Shown here one piece after another: positions 26,718 through 38,164 of a DNA stretch of 64,000 bases (its first letter is position 1; each line of letters begins with the position of its first letter). This DNA comes from Eutrigla gurnardus (taxonomy: Eukaryota > Chordata > Actinopteri > Perciformes > Triglidae), in the NCBI GenBank assembly GCA_963514095.1, contig OY741276.1, forward strand, positions 2,605,625-2,669,624. Direction: 5' to 3'. The notes under the pieces were generated by a model that saw only the letters and a program-made list of their open reading frames with translations, was not told the DNA's origin and did not search any database. The position numbers and the translations under genes are program-made.

Positions 26718-26972
26718 TTTTGCAAGCAGTACAAACAAGTGACCATATTTGGCCTGTGGAGGAGCGACGGGTGGATCTGATGAACACAAGCAGCACCCTT
26801 AATGGATCTGGATCCATGTGGATTCTGGTGTGAAGCTGCTACAAAGTTAGCTTCATAATTCAAGGTCAACTTTACAGCTAAGTGTTAAAGTCATCTTAGC
26901 TAACTAGCATTGGTAGCATGGTAGGGACCTGTCAATCAGCAGGTAAGCCCCGCCCCCTAAAGCATCCCCTGC
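26718..26972 (+). repeat. Direct repeat B, copy 2
   Basis: Second copy of the segment at 23583-23837, same strand, about 3.1 kb apart. It runs towards the 70-bp tandem array, about 130 bp further on. Confidence 0.85.
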
Positions 26973-27102
26973 TTTCTGGTCTGGTGGACTCTAAATGGAC
27001 CATAATGTACTAAATGAACATCATGCTGGATTGAAGAAGACTTGAAACTAGAGATTGAGACCATAAACTCATCTTTACAATGTTTACTGAGATAATACAT
27101 CA

Positions 27103-27452
27103 AGAGAGAAGTAGGACCATTTTCTCATAGACTTCTATACAACCAGAGAGGAGTCGCCCCCTGGTGGCCAGCAGAGAGAAGTAGGACCATTTTCTCATAG
27201 ACTTCTATACAACCAGAGAGGAGTCGCCCCCTGGTGGCCAGCAGAGAGAAGTAGGACCATTTTCTCAAAGACTTCTATACAACCAGAGAGGAGTCGCCCC
27301 CTGGTGGCCAGCAGAGAGAAGTAGGACCATTTTCTCATAGACTTCTATACAACCAGAGAGGAGTCGCCCCCTGGTGGCCAGCAGAGAGAAGTAGGACCAT
27401 TTTCTCATAGACTTCTATACAACCTGAGAGGAGTCGCCCCCTGGTGGCCAGG
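27103..27452. repeat. 70-bp tandem repeat, five copies
   Basis: The unit contains AGAGAGAAGTAGGACCATTT, TAGACTTCTATACAACCAG and GAGTCGCCCCCTGGTGGCC. The word GTAGGACCAT starts at 27111, 27181, 27251, 27321 and 27391, an exact 70-bp period. The copies differ by only a few substitutions, so amplification was recent. The seed looks like a piece of a dispersed fish repeat. Confidence 0.97.
27156..27450 (-). promoter_or_regulatory. Five tandem CTCF consensus motifs
   Basis: Each 70-bp unit reads TGGCCACCAGGGGGCGAC on the minus strand (plus-strand positions starting 27156, 27226, 27296, 27366 and 27436). The core CCACCAGGGGGC fits CCASYAGRKGGC exactly, and TGGCCACCAGGGGGCG is the classical extended CTCF consensus. 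All five face left. Whether CTCF binds here depends on chromatin and methylation and cannot be seen in the sequence. Confidence 0.6.
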
Positions 27453-27469
27453 AGGGAGAATGACAGTTT

Positions 27470-27840
27470 AAGGCACTTCAGCTTTGGCTTCACTTATCAG
27501 AACCGGAGGTTCAAAAATGTCCCAAATAATTGGATGGATTTCCATGAAATTTCAAACAGACATTCATGGTTTCTCGATCATTTATCTTAATGGATGCTCT
27601 GACTTCTCGCCACCATGAAGTTCACATTTGTGGTTTCACGTGTTACGTCTTGGCAAGGGCAAGGGGGGGGCTCGTCATGAAATGTGACAGTTTGTAAACA
27701 GGTCAGCAAACGTTAGCATGCTAACAACCTCAACGAGGACGGTCAACATGGTGAATACCTGCTAAACATCAGCATCGTAAACCGATGTCACAATGCTGGC
27801 GTGCCGATGTCAGCATTTAGTTGACAAACCTCAAGGAGCA
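27470..27840. repeat. Probable fish interspersed repeat
   Basis: Text such as ATGGATTTCCATGAAATTT, CGTTAGCATGCTAACAACCTC and ACCTGCTAAACATCAGCATCG is typical of a dispersed repeat in percomorph genomes. It adjoins the tandem array and is not coding. Confidence 0.45.
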
Positions 27841-28084
27841 TCTGTTGTTTATTGTGTTGCTCTTGCTGGGATAAATATAACATATAAAACTGTATGTCAC
27901 TTTTCATTGGCAGCAGACAATGTTGGGAACATAAAAGTAGTAGTTTGAGGCAGAAAACCTCTTTTTTCACTTTTCATGGAAAGACCACATGTGTTTTTTT
28001 TTTTCATTGATTCGATTATGAGAAAAATAGAAATATTTACAGGTTTTTTTGTTTTTTTTTAGTACATTGTACCAGAAAATCTCA

Positions 28085-28470
28085 TGACATGACTCGATTG
28101 CCAGATGAAATTGCAAAAGTCTACAGCGTTCTGGGCCGAAGAGAGAGAGAGCAGGACTTGGATTCCAACTTCAAGGGAGAGGCTCCTGGAGGTGAGCTTG
28201 GGTTAGACCTTAAGGTCATCATTCCTCCAACTAATGCCCCTGGCATCACCTCCGTCCTGCACTTCAAACACCCCGGCTGCATTCCTAGACCATGTACCAA
28301 TAAGCACTAATAATGCAGAAAAATGAAAACCAAAACAGATGGGCTCCAATAGTGGTGGGGATTACCGAGCCATATCCAGGGCTCTATCTGCACCCTTGGG
28401 CGCCGCGAGGTGAATCCCACACCGTCTTTTTCTCAGCACGGGAACAAAAGGTAAGAAGGTGAAGAAAAAA
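28085..28470. promoter_or_regulatory. Candidate conserved noncoding block
   Basis: Complex, repeat-free sequence of even composition between repeats. A 73-codon plus-strand frame (28089-28310) shows no domain. I call it only a candidate element; comparison with other fish would settle it. Confidence 0.2.
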
Positions 28471-29064
28471 AACAGTTGCAGAGAGAGGTTTACATGACTG
28501 GGCAGAAGTTCAAGTGGTGGTTTGTTCAAAAAAAGGTGCGTTCATGGCAAGCGTATTTTCTTGCCTTGGATGACTCGCCGGATAATTTGTGTTTATTTGC
28601 ATAATGTCATGCCAGACGTGTCGGTGCGGGAAGACAATGTTTCACTAATCACCTTGGCTGCTTTGTACTTTGTTGTGAAAATATGCTGGCTCAACAAACA
28701 GCGTCCTGTCCTGTGAGTTCACAACATCACCCAGGGGTGCTCGGTGAACTTAACTGAGCTGTATTCACTGTCGGCTGGTTCACCACAGCTGGATGAACCC
28801 AAAATCAACAATTTTGTTGTGATTTAATTGCAATAAACGGATAAACAGGATGCTGAAATAACTGCATAATGAAGACGATTTGTAAAAAGTGCTGAGTCAT
28901 GCTTTGTTAGGTCTGTCTGCAAGACAACAAACAAATCCCTTTAAAACGCTGGTTTTCTGAATGGAGTCTGGTTGATGGGTGCTAGGCTACGCTAACATTG
29001 TAGCTGCTCCATCAACACTCCAAATAAGGTCATCTAGACATAAATACAGCAGAGACCTTGTTGT

Positions 29065-29565
29065 TTGGACCACAGACAGTCTCTGGTTCTACACATAGTC
29101 TGGTCTGGTCTCTGGACTCATGTAGTCTACTATCTAGACCTCTGGGGGACCACAGACAGTCTCTGGTTCCTCCACATAATCTGGTCTGGTCTCTGGACTA
29201 ATGTAGTCTACTATCTAGACCTCTGGGGGACCACAGACAGTCTCTGGTTCCTCCACATAGTCTGGTCTGGTCTCTGGACTAATGTGGTCTACTATCTAGA
29301 CCTCTGGGGGACCACAGACAGTCTCTGGTTTCTCCACATGGTCTGGTCTGGTCTCTGGACTAATGTGGGCTACTATCTAGACCTCTGGGGAACCACAGAC
29401 AGTCTCTGGTTCCTCCACATAGTCTGGTCTGGTCTCTGGACTAATGTGGTCTACTATCTAGACCTCTGGGGAACCACAGACAGTCTCTGGTTCCTCCACA
29501 TAGTCTGGTCTGTCTCTGGACTAATGTGGTCTACTATCTAGACCTCTGGGGGACCACAGACCACT
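29065..29565. repeat. 81-bp minisatellite, about six copies
   Basis: The unit contains ACCACAGACAGTCTCTGGTT, ACATAGTCTGGTCTGGTCTC and GTCTACTATCTAGACCTC. The word CACAGACAGT starts at 29071, 29151 and 29232, a period of 80-81 bp. Because 81 is divisible by three, a 158-codon frame stays open with 27-residue repeats. This is explained by the period and is not evidence for a protein. Confidence 0.95.
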
Positions 29566-30751
29566 ACGATAGTTTTCTGACTCAGTGACGACAGGAGGAG
29601 AATCTCAACACTGATTGGCTGTCGTATCGTGCATTTTTTCACTTGGGGTGAAATATTTCAACACGGTGATTTTGTATTCAACGGCGCGAACATTTTAACG
29701 TGAACATTTGAATTGTTGCTTCCTTGTATTTCCTATAAACGCCCAGATGTTGCTCGTTGCCAGATCCCTCCCTCTCTTCTCTGAGTTGCATCCAAACGTC
29801 TGTGTTGCATCACTTGTGGTGTTCCAGCAAAATTGTTTCCAACTCTGGGATCAATAAAGTAACAGCGAATCACTGTCACGGCGTCAACGTCGGACCCTAG
29901 CACGCGAACGAGGCCTGGGCGCCGTGGCAACGCTCCTCGCCGCTGACTGACACAACAAAAGCGCCGCTGCGCCGCGAGGACGCGTTGCTTGGATGTTTTG
30001 GACGTGACCCCCGTCGCTACGGTGGAAAACCCGCAGCGGCGGCCATCATTGGATTCACTCACGAGGCCTCGAGGCTCGAACAATACGTGTCAGACGGCGG
30101 TTAAAAGTCTCCCAGAACAATTAACCACACGGCCGTGGAAAATGCCCAAGGAAAACACCCAGAAACCCCCCCGGTGCTCCCACTGGGGACTCGCTGTGAA
30201 CTCCCGTGAACCCTGGAGGAGTCATGAGAACAGGATCCGGACTGTACTGAACCCACAAAACGTCTGATGACCATTCATTGGGCTTGGTTCGTTTAAAACA
30301 TTTTTAATATCGGCCTGTACAGTAAAACTCCAGAACAATGGGGGATTTTCAAAGTAAAAGCATTGCAATGATCTGATTTTAGTGTGATGAGGTGATGCTG
30401 GGACACGTAAGGTCCTGGTTCTGGTTCTGGACTCTCCCCCCGCTACCTTTCTGGTCAGGTGGCCGGTGGGAATCTTGCTTTTTAAAAATGACCCCCTGAT
30501 ACCAAAAATCCAGCCTCCGTCTGCGTGTGTGTGATGTTTTTTTTTTCCTCGGGCAGGGCCGCGAGACGTTCACAGCCCCGCAGAGAGAAAACGAATCACA
30601 AACCTCCAATTGTGTCTCAGGTGGAAAATCTTTCAGGATTTTTTTAGGTTATCTAACGAAAATATTGTCACTGGGCTCATTTCCTTCGTCGGTGCCAGAA
30701 CGGCAGACGAGTAAATGTGTGAACAGTTTAGTGAAGGCCGACTCTTAACTC

Positions 30752-30754
<3 letters not shown>

Positions 30755-30808
<54 letters not shown>
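30755..30808. repeat. (GT)n microsatellite
   Basis: About 27 uninterrupted GT units. Confidence 0.97.
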
Positions 30809-30809
<1 letters not shown>

Positions 30810-31599
30810 TTCAGCTCGGGTTTCAACACGTCTTGTTTTCATATCGAGGCCACGCTCGCCCCGACCTCTCAGGTCGTCTTTGACCGACGCACGCCAGCGT
30901 ACAAGCCGCGATGATCGGCCGTACTCGCTCATATTTTATGCTTTAGGCGACAGGAAGTAAGAAAAGAGGCATAAATAATGAATAAAAAACGTATCCTGGG
31001 TGAAATTTTATTTTTTGGTTTACCCTCCTTCTGCTCTGTGAACCCGGAGCAGGAATAGAACAGCAGAGAAGCCTGGATGTGTTTTAGAGAAACATTTAGA
31101 TTCACTCTAAATTATGAAATAAAAAATGATTCCCAAAAGTTCAATAAATAGTCGGACGCCACTCTCATATACGATAAATACGAAGCTACAATAAGCAGCC
31201 AGTTTAGCATAAAGGGTGAAACAAAATGCCAACGACTCATTGATGATGATATATAATAAATCCAGTATTTATTACAGTAATTTATTCTCACCGGACATTT
31301 CATAACAACGCTTACTTTTTTATTTAGGATTTCCAAATAATACATTATTAAACACTTCTCTAGAACAGTGAGTTCATTATTGGAAAATGAATAGTTTTAT
31401 AAAAGCTGTTTCATTAAGCGCATTTATCGATAAACTGGCGTCCTGTTAAGAGCGAGAAATTTGTTAATCCAACGCAAAACAAAAAGTAAACGTTCACATT
31501 TTTATCACACAGGTCATTAGCAACTTGTCGATAGTCATAAGACTCAATGTGACTTTAATGTATTTTTCCAAAACCCAACTACGTGGTTTTGTTACCTGA

Positions 31600-32230
31600 A
31601 AATGTTTTCCCGTGATGACGTCACGTATCGTGTCATAGTTTGAAGCTGTATTTGTGAATTTCCCCATTCTGTAATCAATAATGTTGATCTCATCTCCGTT
31701 ACACTGTTTATGTTTTATTATTAGTTTCTTTAAACACTCTTTAAAGCCTGAACGTCCTCCAAACTATGTCAAGTATTTTAATAAAGAAGTAAATTTAACC
31801 TTCATAAACACAAGAGGAAGTCCAAAACTCCCTGGATCATTTTCGCGCCATTCTACAAACGCACGTAAAAACTCCGACGTTTCTGGGACACCTGAACGCA
31901 CCTCGACACAACAACGCGGTTCAAAGTGGAAACATCAGGATACGAACGTCAACGTACTTAGCCGAGTATCATGTGACTGTAGTCACGTTGTAGTTATTTA
32001 CCTGTCAAAAGATTATAATCCAGCAGGAAGACGCTCGTCCCGCCGGATTAACGCGCCGGCCGCCATCTTGGCTGGAAGTAAACTTTCGCTTTGCAGCCGA
32101 TTTCCAGCTCGCGGTGTTTTCGATTCGGCGACAGAGAGGCAACGAGTGTGACGTCACTGTGATCCTCCCAGGATTGTAACGATAGGCTAACCGTTTCAAC
32201 ATTCATAGTTTTTATTACTATTTCAGTGTT
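31600..32230. promoter_or_regulatory. Promoter-like block with CRE and YY1-type sites
   Basis: Two full CRE palindromes TGACGTCA are at 31616-31623 and 32149-32156. A YY1-type site GCCGCCATCTTGG lies at 32059-32071, within a CpG-richer patch (32030-32160). On the minus strand the YY1 site gives AAGATGGCGGC, whose ATG opens a 17-codon frame (32013-32066), followed by a donor-like CAG|GTAAAT at 32002/32001. This is the pattern of a housekeeping-type promoter and a short first exon read leftward. No downstream coding exon was found, so a noncoding transcript or the first exon of a distant gene are both possible. Confidence 0.35.
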
Positions 32231-33805
32231 TTTGGGAGATTTATGTCATTTTTATTCGGTTTTATGGAAATAAGTTTGTGTTTTTAAGTGAAATACCCAG
32301 TAAAGACAACATGTAAACGTGACCAAAAACACAGACAACCAGAGTGTTGAATCGTCTCATTAATGTTGTATTTATGTGTATATTAAAGACAGTCGGAGAC
32401 GTTCAGTTGTATCTGAGTTTAGTGGCGATGTTGACTCTTACATATAGATTTAAACCAGCTGAAGGTACGTTTTTCCTGCTTGTTTCTCCATTTACTCTTG
32501 AATGTTTATATAGTTTAGTTTACTTACAATGGATTCCTATTATATAACTTCTTACCTTTTCAATAAGACCATATATGTATATATATATGGTAACGACAAA
32601 GGAAATATATATACATATACATAAATAATGTGGGAGAATTCCTGTTTTTTTTAGGGTTTACTGGATGACAGTGCCAGCCGGCGGCCGTGGAGCCTCCTGT
32701 CCTCGTCTACACCTGAACGCCTCGCTGTGAGCTCACCTGGCTGCCGGCCTGAAAGGAGGTGAGGTTCAAACCGATTGTGCCGTCCGTCCTGTGTAAACAC
32801 GACGCTGGGCCGTGTTTACTGTAAATGGGAGCCTTTGTTGCATCTGTTTACTCGGCTTAATCCACATTTATACCAGAAACCCGTTCATTGTCCTCACAAC
32901 TCCTGTTTCTAGCTACCCACACACACACACATGCACACACACATGCACACACACACACACACGCACACACCCACACACATACACACACACGCACAGACAC
33001 AGTGTTTCCTGTTCAACATATTATTCTTGCATCTAAATCAAAGTGATCTCCACCACGTAATGAGGAAAAGAAACATAAAAGTCAACAAACTCCTTTCAGC
33101 GTCAGTTAGTGGGCTGACAAGTGAAGATGAATGGCAGCAGCGTAACCGTGCCAACAAGCCCAACACCTGGCTGTCAGATTGAAGGCATGATATAAACCTA
33201 GATATATATTTATATACACATATAAATATGTATATATATATACAGATATATGTATCTATATATGCCACTCCCCGTGTGCTCCTGCAGACATTATTAAACG
33301 AGTCAGGGAGCCTCAAACAAACGTTGTGATGTTTATCTCGTGGTCATGTGACCCGGCAGGCGGTGCGTGGAAGCTTGCCGGGCCACATTGAGGAGCTGTC
33401 AGCGAGATGAAGGAGCACCCAGATGGTACTTCCAAGAAGCCGCCGCCCCGACAGGCGGCCCGGAGGCTTTTTATGGGCGTGGCCTCGGCGCTTCCAGCCG
33501 CACAGCTGTATCGGTATGTCACCTGAACTCCCCCCCCCTCGCTCTACGACCCCACCCTTCGCTGCTACGACGACGGCGAGATCATTCTGTCACAGACAAG
33601 TCATTCGTTGGAATGGTATCAAGCGTCGGAGAACGAGGTCAACCATCAAACAACGGAATGTGCTGAACGCCACCTCGTTAAAAATAATAATAATCAGGTC
33701 TATCCTCAGGGGACCAAGAACCTGCATAGCGACCCACGGCGCTAGCACGGCTGCTAACACATAAAAATAAAAATCAGGTGGACATTCGGGGAACACGTTA
33801 CCATG
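32230..33805. other. Downstream flank of lmx1b, no gene seen
   Basis: Contains an interrupted CA array (32915-33000), TATATA-rich patches (32570-32620, 33196-33262) and unique sequence. No coding exon is supported. Confidence 0.5.
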
Positions 33806-33809
33806 GTAA

Positions 33810-34862
33810 TGATCACTGAACAGCATTTTATTTTAATGTTATCAGGAGAAAGACATTATTTATTCATCAAACCAGTCAACTTTGGTCAATTAGCAACTTT
33901 AACATTTTTGAGAATGCACATGTGACAATGACAACAAAAAGGGTTTTTATGGTCTGTACGAAATAAATAGCAACATTGCTCATTTACAGCTTGGCTGAAA
34001 AAAAACAAAAACAACAAAAAAAAGGGTTAATCTTCATATTTAAAAAGGCATACAGATGAGTTGTGATACTCATTAACTCATTAATTGCTAAAAAAAAAAA
34101 CGCTCTCCTTTTTTAAATAAAGCTTTTCATGTTTAATATGCACCTTCAAGAGCCTGTTATAGTTAAATAAATAGAATGCTTTCCATTTTGTAACATGCAC
34201 ATCCAATTTGCCCGGGGAAAGTATTTACACTTCACTGATCCTCCTCGTCCAACAAATCCTTTTTTTTTTTTCTTTCTTCGTCTTCTTGTTCCCCTCTCTC
34301 TCCTCTACGACTCGTTCTCACCACAAACTCTCACACATACACAAATGTACAGTCACTCTTGCAGACATGCTGCATCTAGTTTTACTATTAACACAATATC
34401 TAAACCTATCCAAAGTGATCAAAATGCTAACGGTGAACATGGAAGTCCATGTAGTGTAAAGGAAGGAAACAGTCCAAACACCACATCTTTACCAGGAGGG
34501 GGGGGGGGGGAGGGGGGGCGGGGCTTACAAAAGGTTCAGTTTACATTTGATCATGCACTGTATAAATTCACTGTCGTTTTGGATTTGAGTTTTTAATCAG
34601 CAGCTTCAATATCTACTTGTTTTCCTTTAAGTGAGCAAAGAAAAAACTAATATCTCAAATCCTACTGAATAATCTCGAACAACATTTACCCCCCCCCCTC
34701 GGGAATCCTCCTACAACAAGTGGTTTCACTATCTGTGAGTCAGCACACATCACCAGGAGCTCCTAGCAGGTTTCTTCTGCGGCGGCGGCGGCGGCGGTCG
34801 TGGAGAAACGTCGTGTTTCAGGTTCGGGGACGGGAGGGTTAGTTTTCTATCTGTGCTGACGG

Positions 34863-34893
<31 letters not shown>

Positions 34894-34909
34894 TCCCGCT
34901 CCTCCCCTT
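33810..34909 (-). other. lmx1b: lmx1b 3' UTR (end estimated)
   Basis: The sequence following the lmx1b stop codon on the minus strand. Its far end is estimated from an AATAAA hexamer read on the minus strand at 33832-33827; another lies near 33860. The UTR would be about 1.1 kb and contains a (GT)n run (34862-34890), a poly(G)-rich strip (34498-34520) and T-runs. The cleavage site is not determined. Confidence 0.35.
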
Positions 34910-35067
34910 TCATGATGCGAAGTAAGAGTTCTGCATGGAGTAGAGGCGGTCGATGGGGTTTCCCACGCGGGCCTGCATGGAGTTGACGTCCGACGACGCC
35001 ATGAAGCAGTCGCTGAGGCTGGTTAAGGACGTGTCGCTGTCGATGTCGTGGAATGCAGAGTCGTTGC
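34910..35067 (-). CDS. lmx1b: lmx1b terminal coding exon
   Basis: 158 nt: the last two bases of a Gly codon, 51 codons from [17 protein letters not shown] to [10 protein letters not shown], then TGA at 34912-34910. The acceptor is TTTCCTAG at 35068. The C-terminal stretch with [13 protein letters not shown] and [11 protein letters not shown] is characteristic of LMX1 proteins. Intact. Confidence 0.96.
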
Positions 35068-37520
35068 CTAGGAAACGGAGACAGACGTCAGGGTTATGGG
35101 GGCACTTTAGAGGGAAAACAGCACAAACACCCCCCCCCCCCCCTCCCTCCCCTCCATCACTCTGACTGTGAAATCAATGCAATCTTGTATTTGAGATTTA
35201 CAGCAGCGTTGGGAAATTATAATTACTAATAGTCACTCTGGGAAGCGGCTGCTGCGTGTCATCACAATCGGCTCGGCGGGGTTTTTTTTTTGCTCGATAT
35301 CAAAGCTCACTTTTTGCGGCCCTCGCCGGGACGATAGCGGCCTGCGAGGGAGCATGTAAACAAGGGGGGCTTCCTCCTAAAAGATCTGGCTAATAGCGAA
35401 CGGCTTCCGCCTTTCATAAAAGCCCAACATGTTATTTCTCCGGAGGGAATAGTTAACTTTATTACACTCTGGATCTTAATGATAGTGTTGCACAAAAATG
35501 GGGACAGTGTTTTTTGAGACGTCTCTTTTTAATGCCTTGCCAATATTGTTCTTTTCCCCAAACCGAAGGAGTGATGAGACCGGGGATTTGGTGGTCGCTC
35601 ACTACCGCCGTGAACTAAATGGAGGCAAATTATAAGGAAGTTATGAACTTCGGGAAATGGTCCCTGTGGGAGTTGTTGAGGACATCACTCAGAAATGTGT
35701 TATTCCAGTCACATCCTGTGGACTAACGCTTGATTGACTTGATCCGCCCCCCCTCCTCCTTTGCATGTTTAATCCCCCCCCCCCCCCCCCCCCCCCAGTT
35801 GTTTCCCCGCTCTGATTCATTAAACCCTCCGTCACTGTCCGGCTTCATCTCGAGCCAACCACATGTTGTTTAAATGTCTGGAAAACGTCGAGAACGGAGG
35901 GGGCGTGTCTCCGACGCCAGAGAGTTAAAACCATATTAAACAGTTTTTAACTTATCTCATGTGGGCGGAGCTTCAAGCTTAGAGGAGGGCAGCCGTGAGG
36001 TGGATCAAGGGACAGACATGTGTGTTTCCTGGAGATGTGTTTGGTGTTTCGGGTGGGAGTCGGTGGATGCTCACCATATGGGTTCATGTGGTCCCCGGGC
36101 ATCTGTGGGGGGGTGAGCCCCTGCTGGAACGGGTCCGTGCTGTAGCCGTTCTGATCCATGGCGACCAGCTGCTGCTGCGGCGGAGCCAGCGGCGTGAAGG
36201 AGTTCATCATCCCCTCCATCCGATTGGACATCACCTCTGTGGAGGAAGCCGGGACAAAGAAACGATGATGAAAGCGTGAAGACTCCTTTCTGTGTTCTCC
36301 ACCGACGGAACAGAGAAATACATGCATCTGTAAGCGTTTCCATGGAAACAGACAGTAGTCTTTTTCCTGTGGCTTTCTCCCACAGTTCCCTTCACCAACA
36401 CGACTCTAACCGACTCAGGCGGCGGGACACAAATCTCCGTCATTACCCTTTGCAGTGGCTTTGAAAAAAAAAACAACAAAAAAAAAACCACAGACGAGTT
36501 TTTGAAGTGACGTCTTCTTGTTTACACATATTTCCTCGTCTGTCACCGAGTTATTTGTCCTCGCAGCACATTTGACGACGCTGCGACACAACAGTGTTCT
36601 CTGATAATTAGTGGTTATTTTATGAAGCTCCAAAAGGAAGAAAACCTCAGGGAAAGAAACTGAAGCACAAAAAGATGGATAAATAAAAACGGATAATAAT
36701 AAAAAATTTAAAAATCTGCTTTTATTCTAAAAAAAAAAAAAAAAAAAAGTTAAATTGCTCCAGAATCTATGAACAGTGTATGTTTCCACGTTCCTCTGGA
36801 CCCTGATTGGCTCCCAGTTGTGATGTCACAGACAGATAAACAACACGGTGAAGCAACAACAAGCAGACTGAGATGCAGGACAGCGTCCGGGTCGTACCTT
36901 GGCCGAGTCTCTGAGAGTTCTGCTGCTCCTGTTGTTGCTTGCTGTCTCCTCGCCAACTTCTTCATCTGCAACGGAGGAGTCGGAGACGTGAGGAGACCCC
37001 CCAAAACCAACATGCCGCTCTCTTTTAATTTGAAAGGGATGCTCCTCGCCCGTTCACCCTGGAGTGAACCGCGGCCCGGTCCGTCTCTGAGTGCACTTCA
37101 TTGTCAAGTATCAAAGGTTGCCGGCCAGATAGCGATCAGCAGAGAGGAGGGCGGAGAACGCTTAATGCCAGATTTGCAACTTCTTTTTTTTTTTTTTTTT
37201 ACATTTGTGGAAGAGGATGCGGCGATAAGTTTAACACGCATAGTTGTGGTGATTTATGAGCATGCTGGGATGGAAGGAGGCTGTTCCCCGACTCACCTTG
37301 GCTCTCTGGTTCTGGAACCACCACCTGGACCACCCGAACGCTGAGCCCCGTCTCGGCGGCCAGCGTCTCCCTCACCTGCAACACAAACAACATCATCCAG
37401 CCTCCGAAGGAAACACACTGAAGTACTTTCAACACACACACAATCTCTGATTTACTTTGATTTCAGTCGACTTTTTCTTGGTTATTTGGTGCTTCAAAGC
37501 CTTGGGCCGTGTGTGTGTGT

Positions 37521-37567
<47 letters not shown>

Positions 37568-38092
37568 GGGGTGCTCCCCTATCTCAGTATGACGATGGGT
37601 GCAGGCGGTCTGCGTTACACCAGAACTGCCTCCGCTAACACAGACCAGAGAGCTGCCTCGCCACTTCAAAGCGCCGCTCCGAGGTGGGGGGGGGGATTTT
37701 TTTAATTTGAGAATTTTATTTGTGGAACTACTGTAGGGGCTTTGTGGTCGGCCAAAAACAAGCCAGGATCCGCACCTTCCTGCAGGGTTTGGAGGAGACC
37801 TCGAAGGAGGCCTTGAAGGCCCGTCATCTGCTGAGTGGTCAGGATGGTTCTGGGTCTCTTGGGCCTCCTGGGGTCCTTCCCGTCGTCCCCCCTTCCCTGG
37901 CCTTCCGATGCCTTTCTCCGGCTTGATGTCCAGCTCCTCGTCGTCGCTTTTCTCTGCAGGAGAAAGAACATTTGTTCTCCGTCAGCACACTGCTTGAACC
38001 GGCTCCACCCCCCGTTACCCCCGGTGACAGTCCGGCTGATGAATACATCTTTTTTCTGTTCCTATTCTCACACACACACACAGACACACACA

Positions 38093-38164
<72 letters not shown>

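Noticed and set aside
27103..27452. CRISPR-like array (regular direct repeats)
   Set aside because: The units are contiguous 70-bp copies without unique spacers, in a vertebrate genome.
29065..29541. 158-codon protein of 27-residue repeats
   Set aside because: Produced by an 81-bp minisatellite whose period is divisible by three. No promoter, splice sites or domain.
36898..37953. Programmed frameshifting or unusual splicing as explanation for the broken lmx1b frame
   Set aside because: Four separate +1 shifts at unrelated sequences, including inside the homeodomain, cannot be one programmed event. No alternative donor or acceptor restores the frame at WFQNQR.
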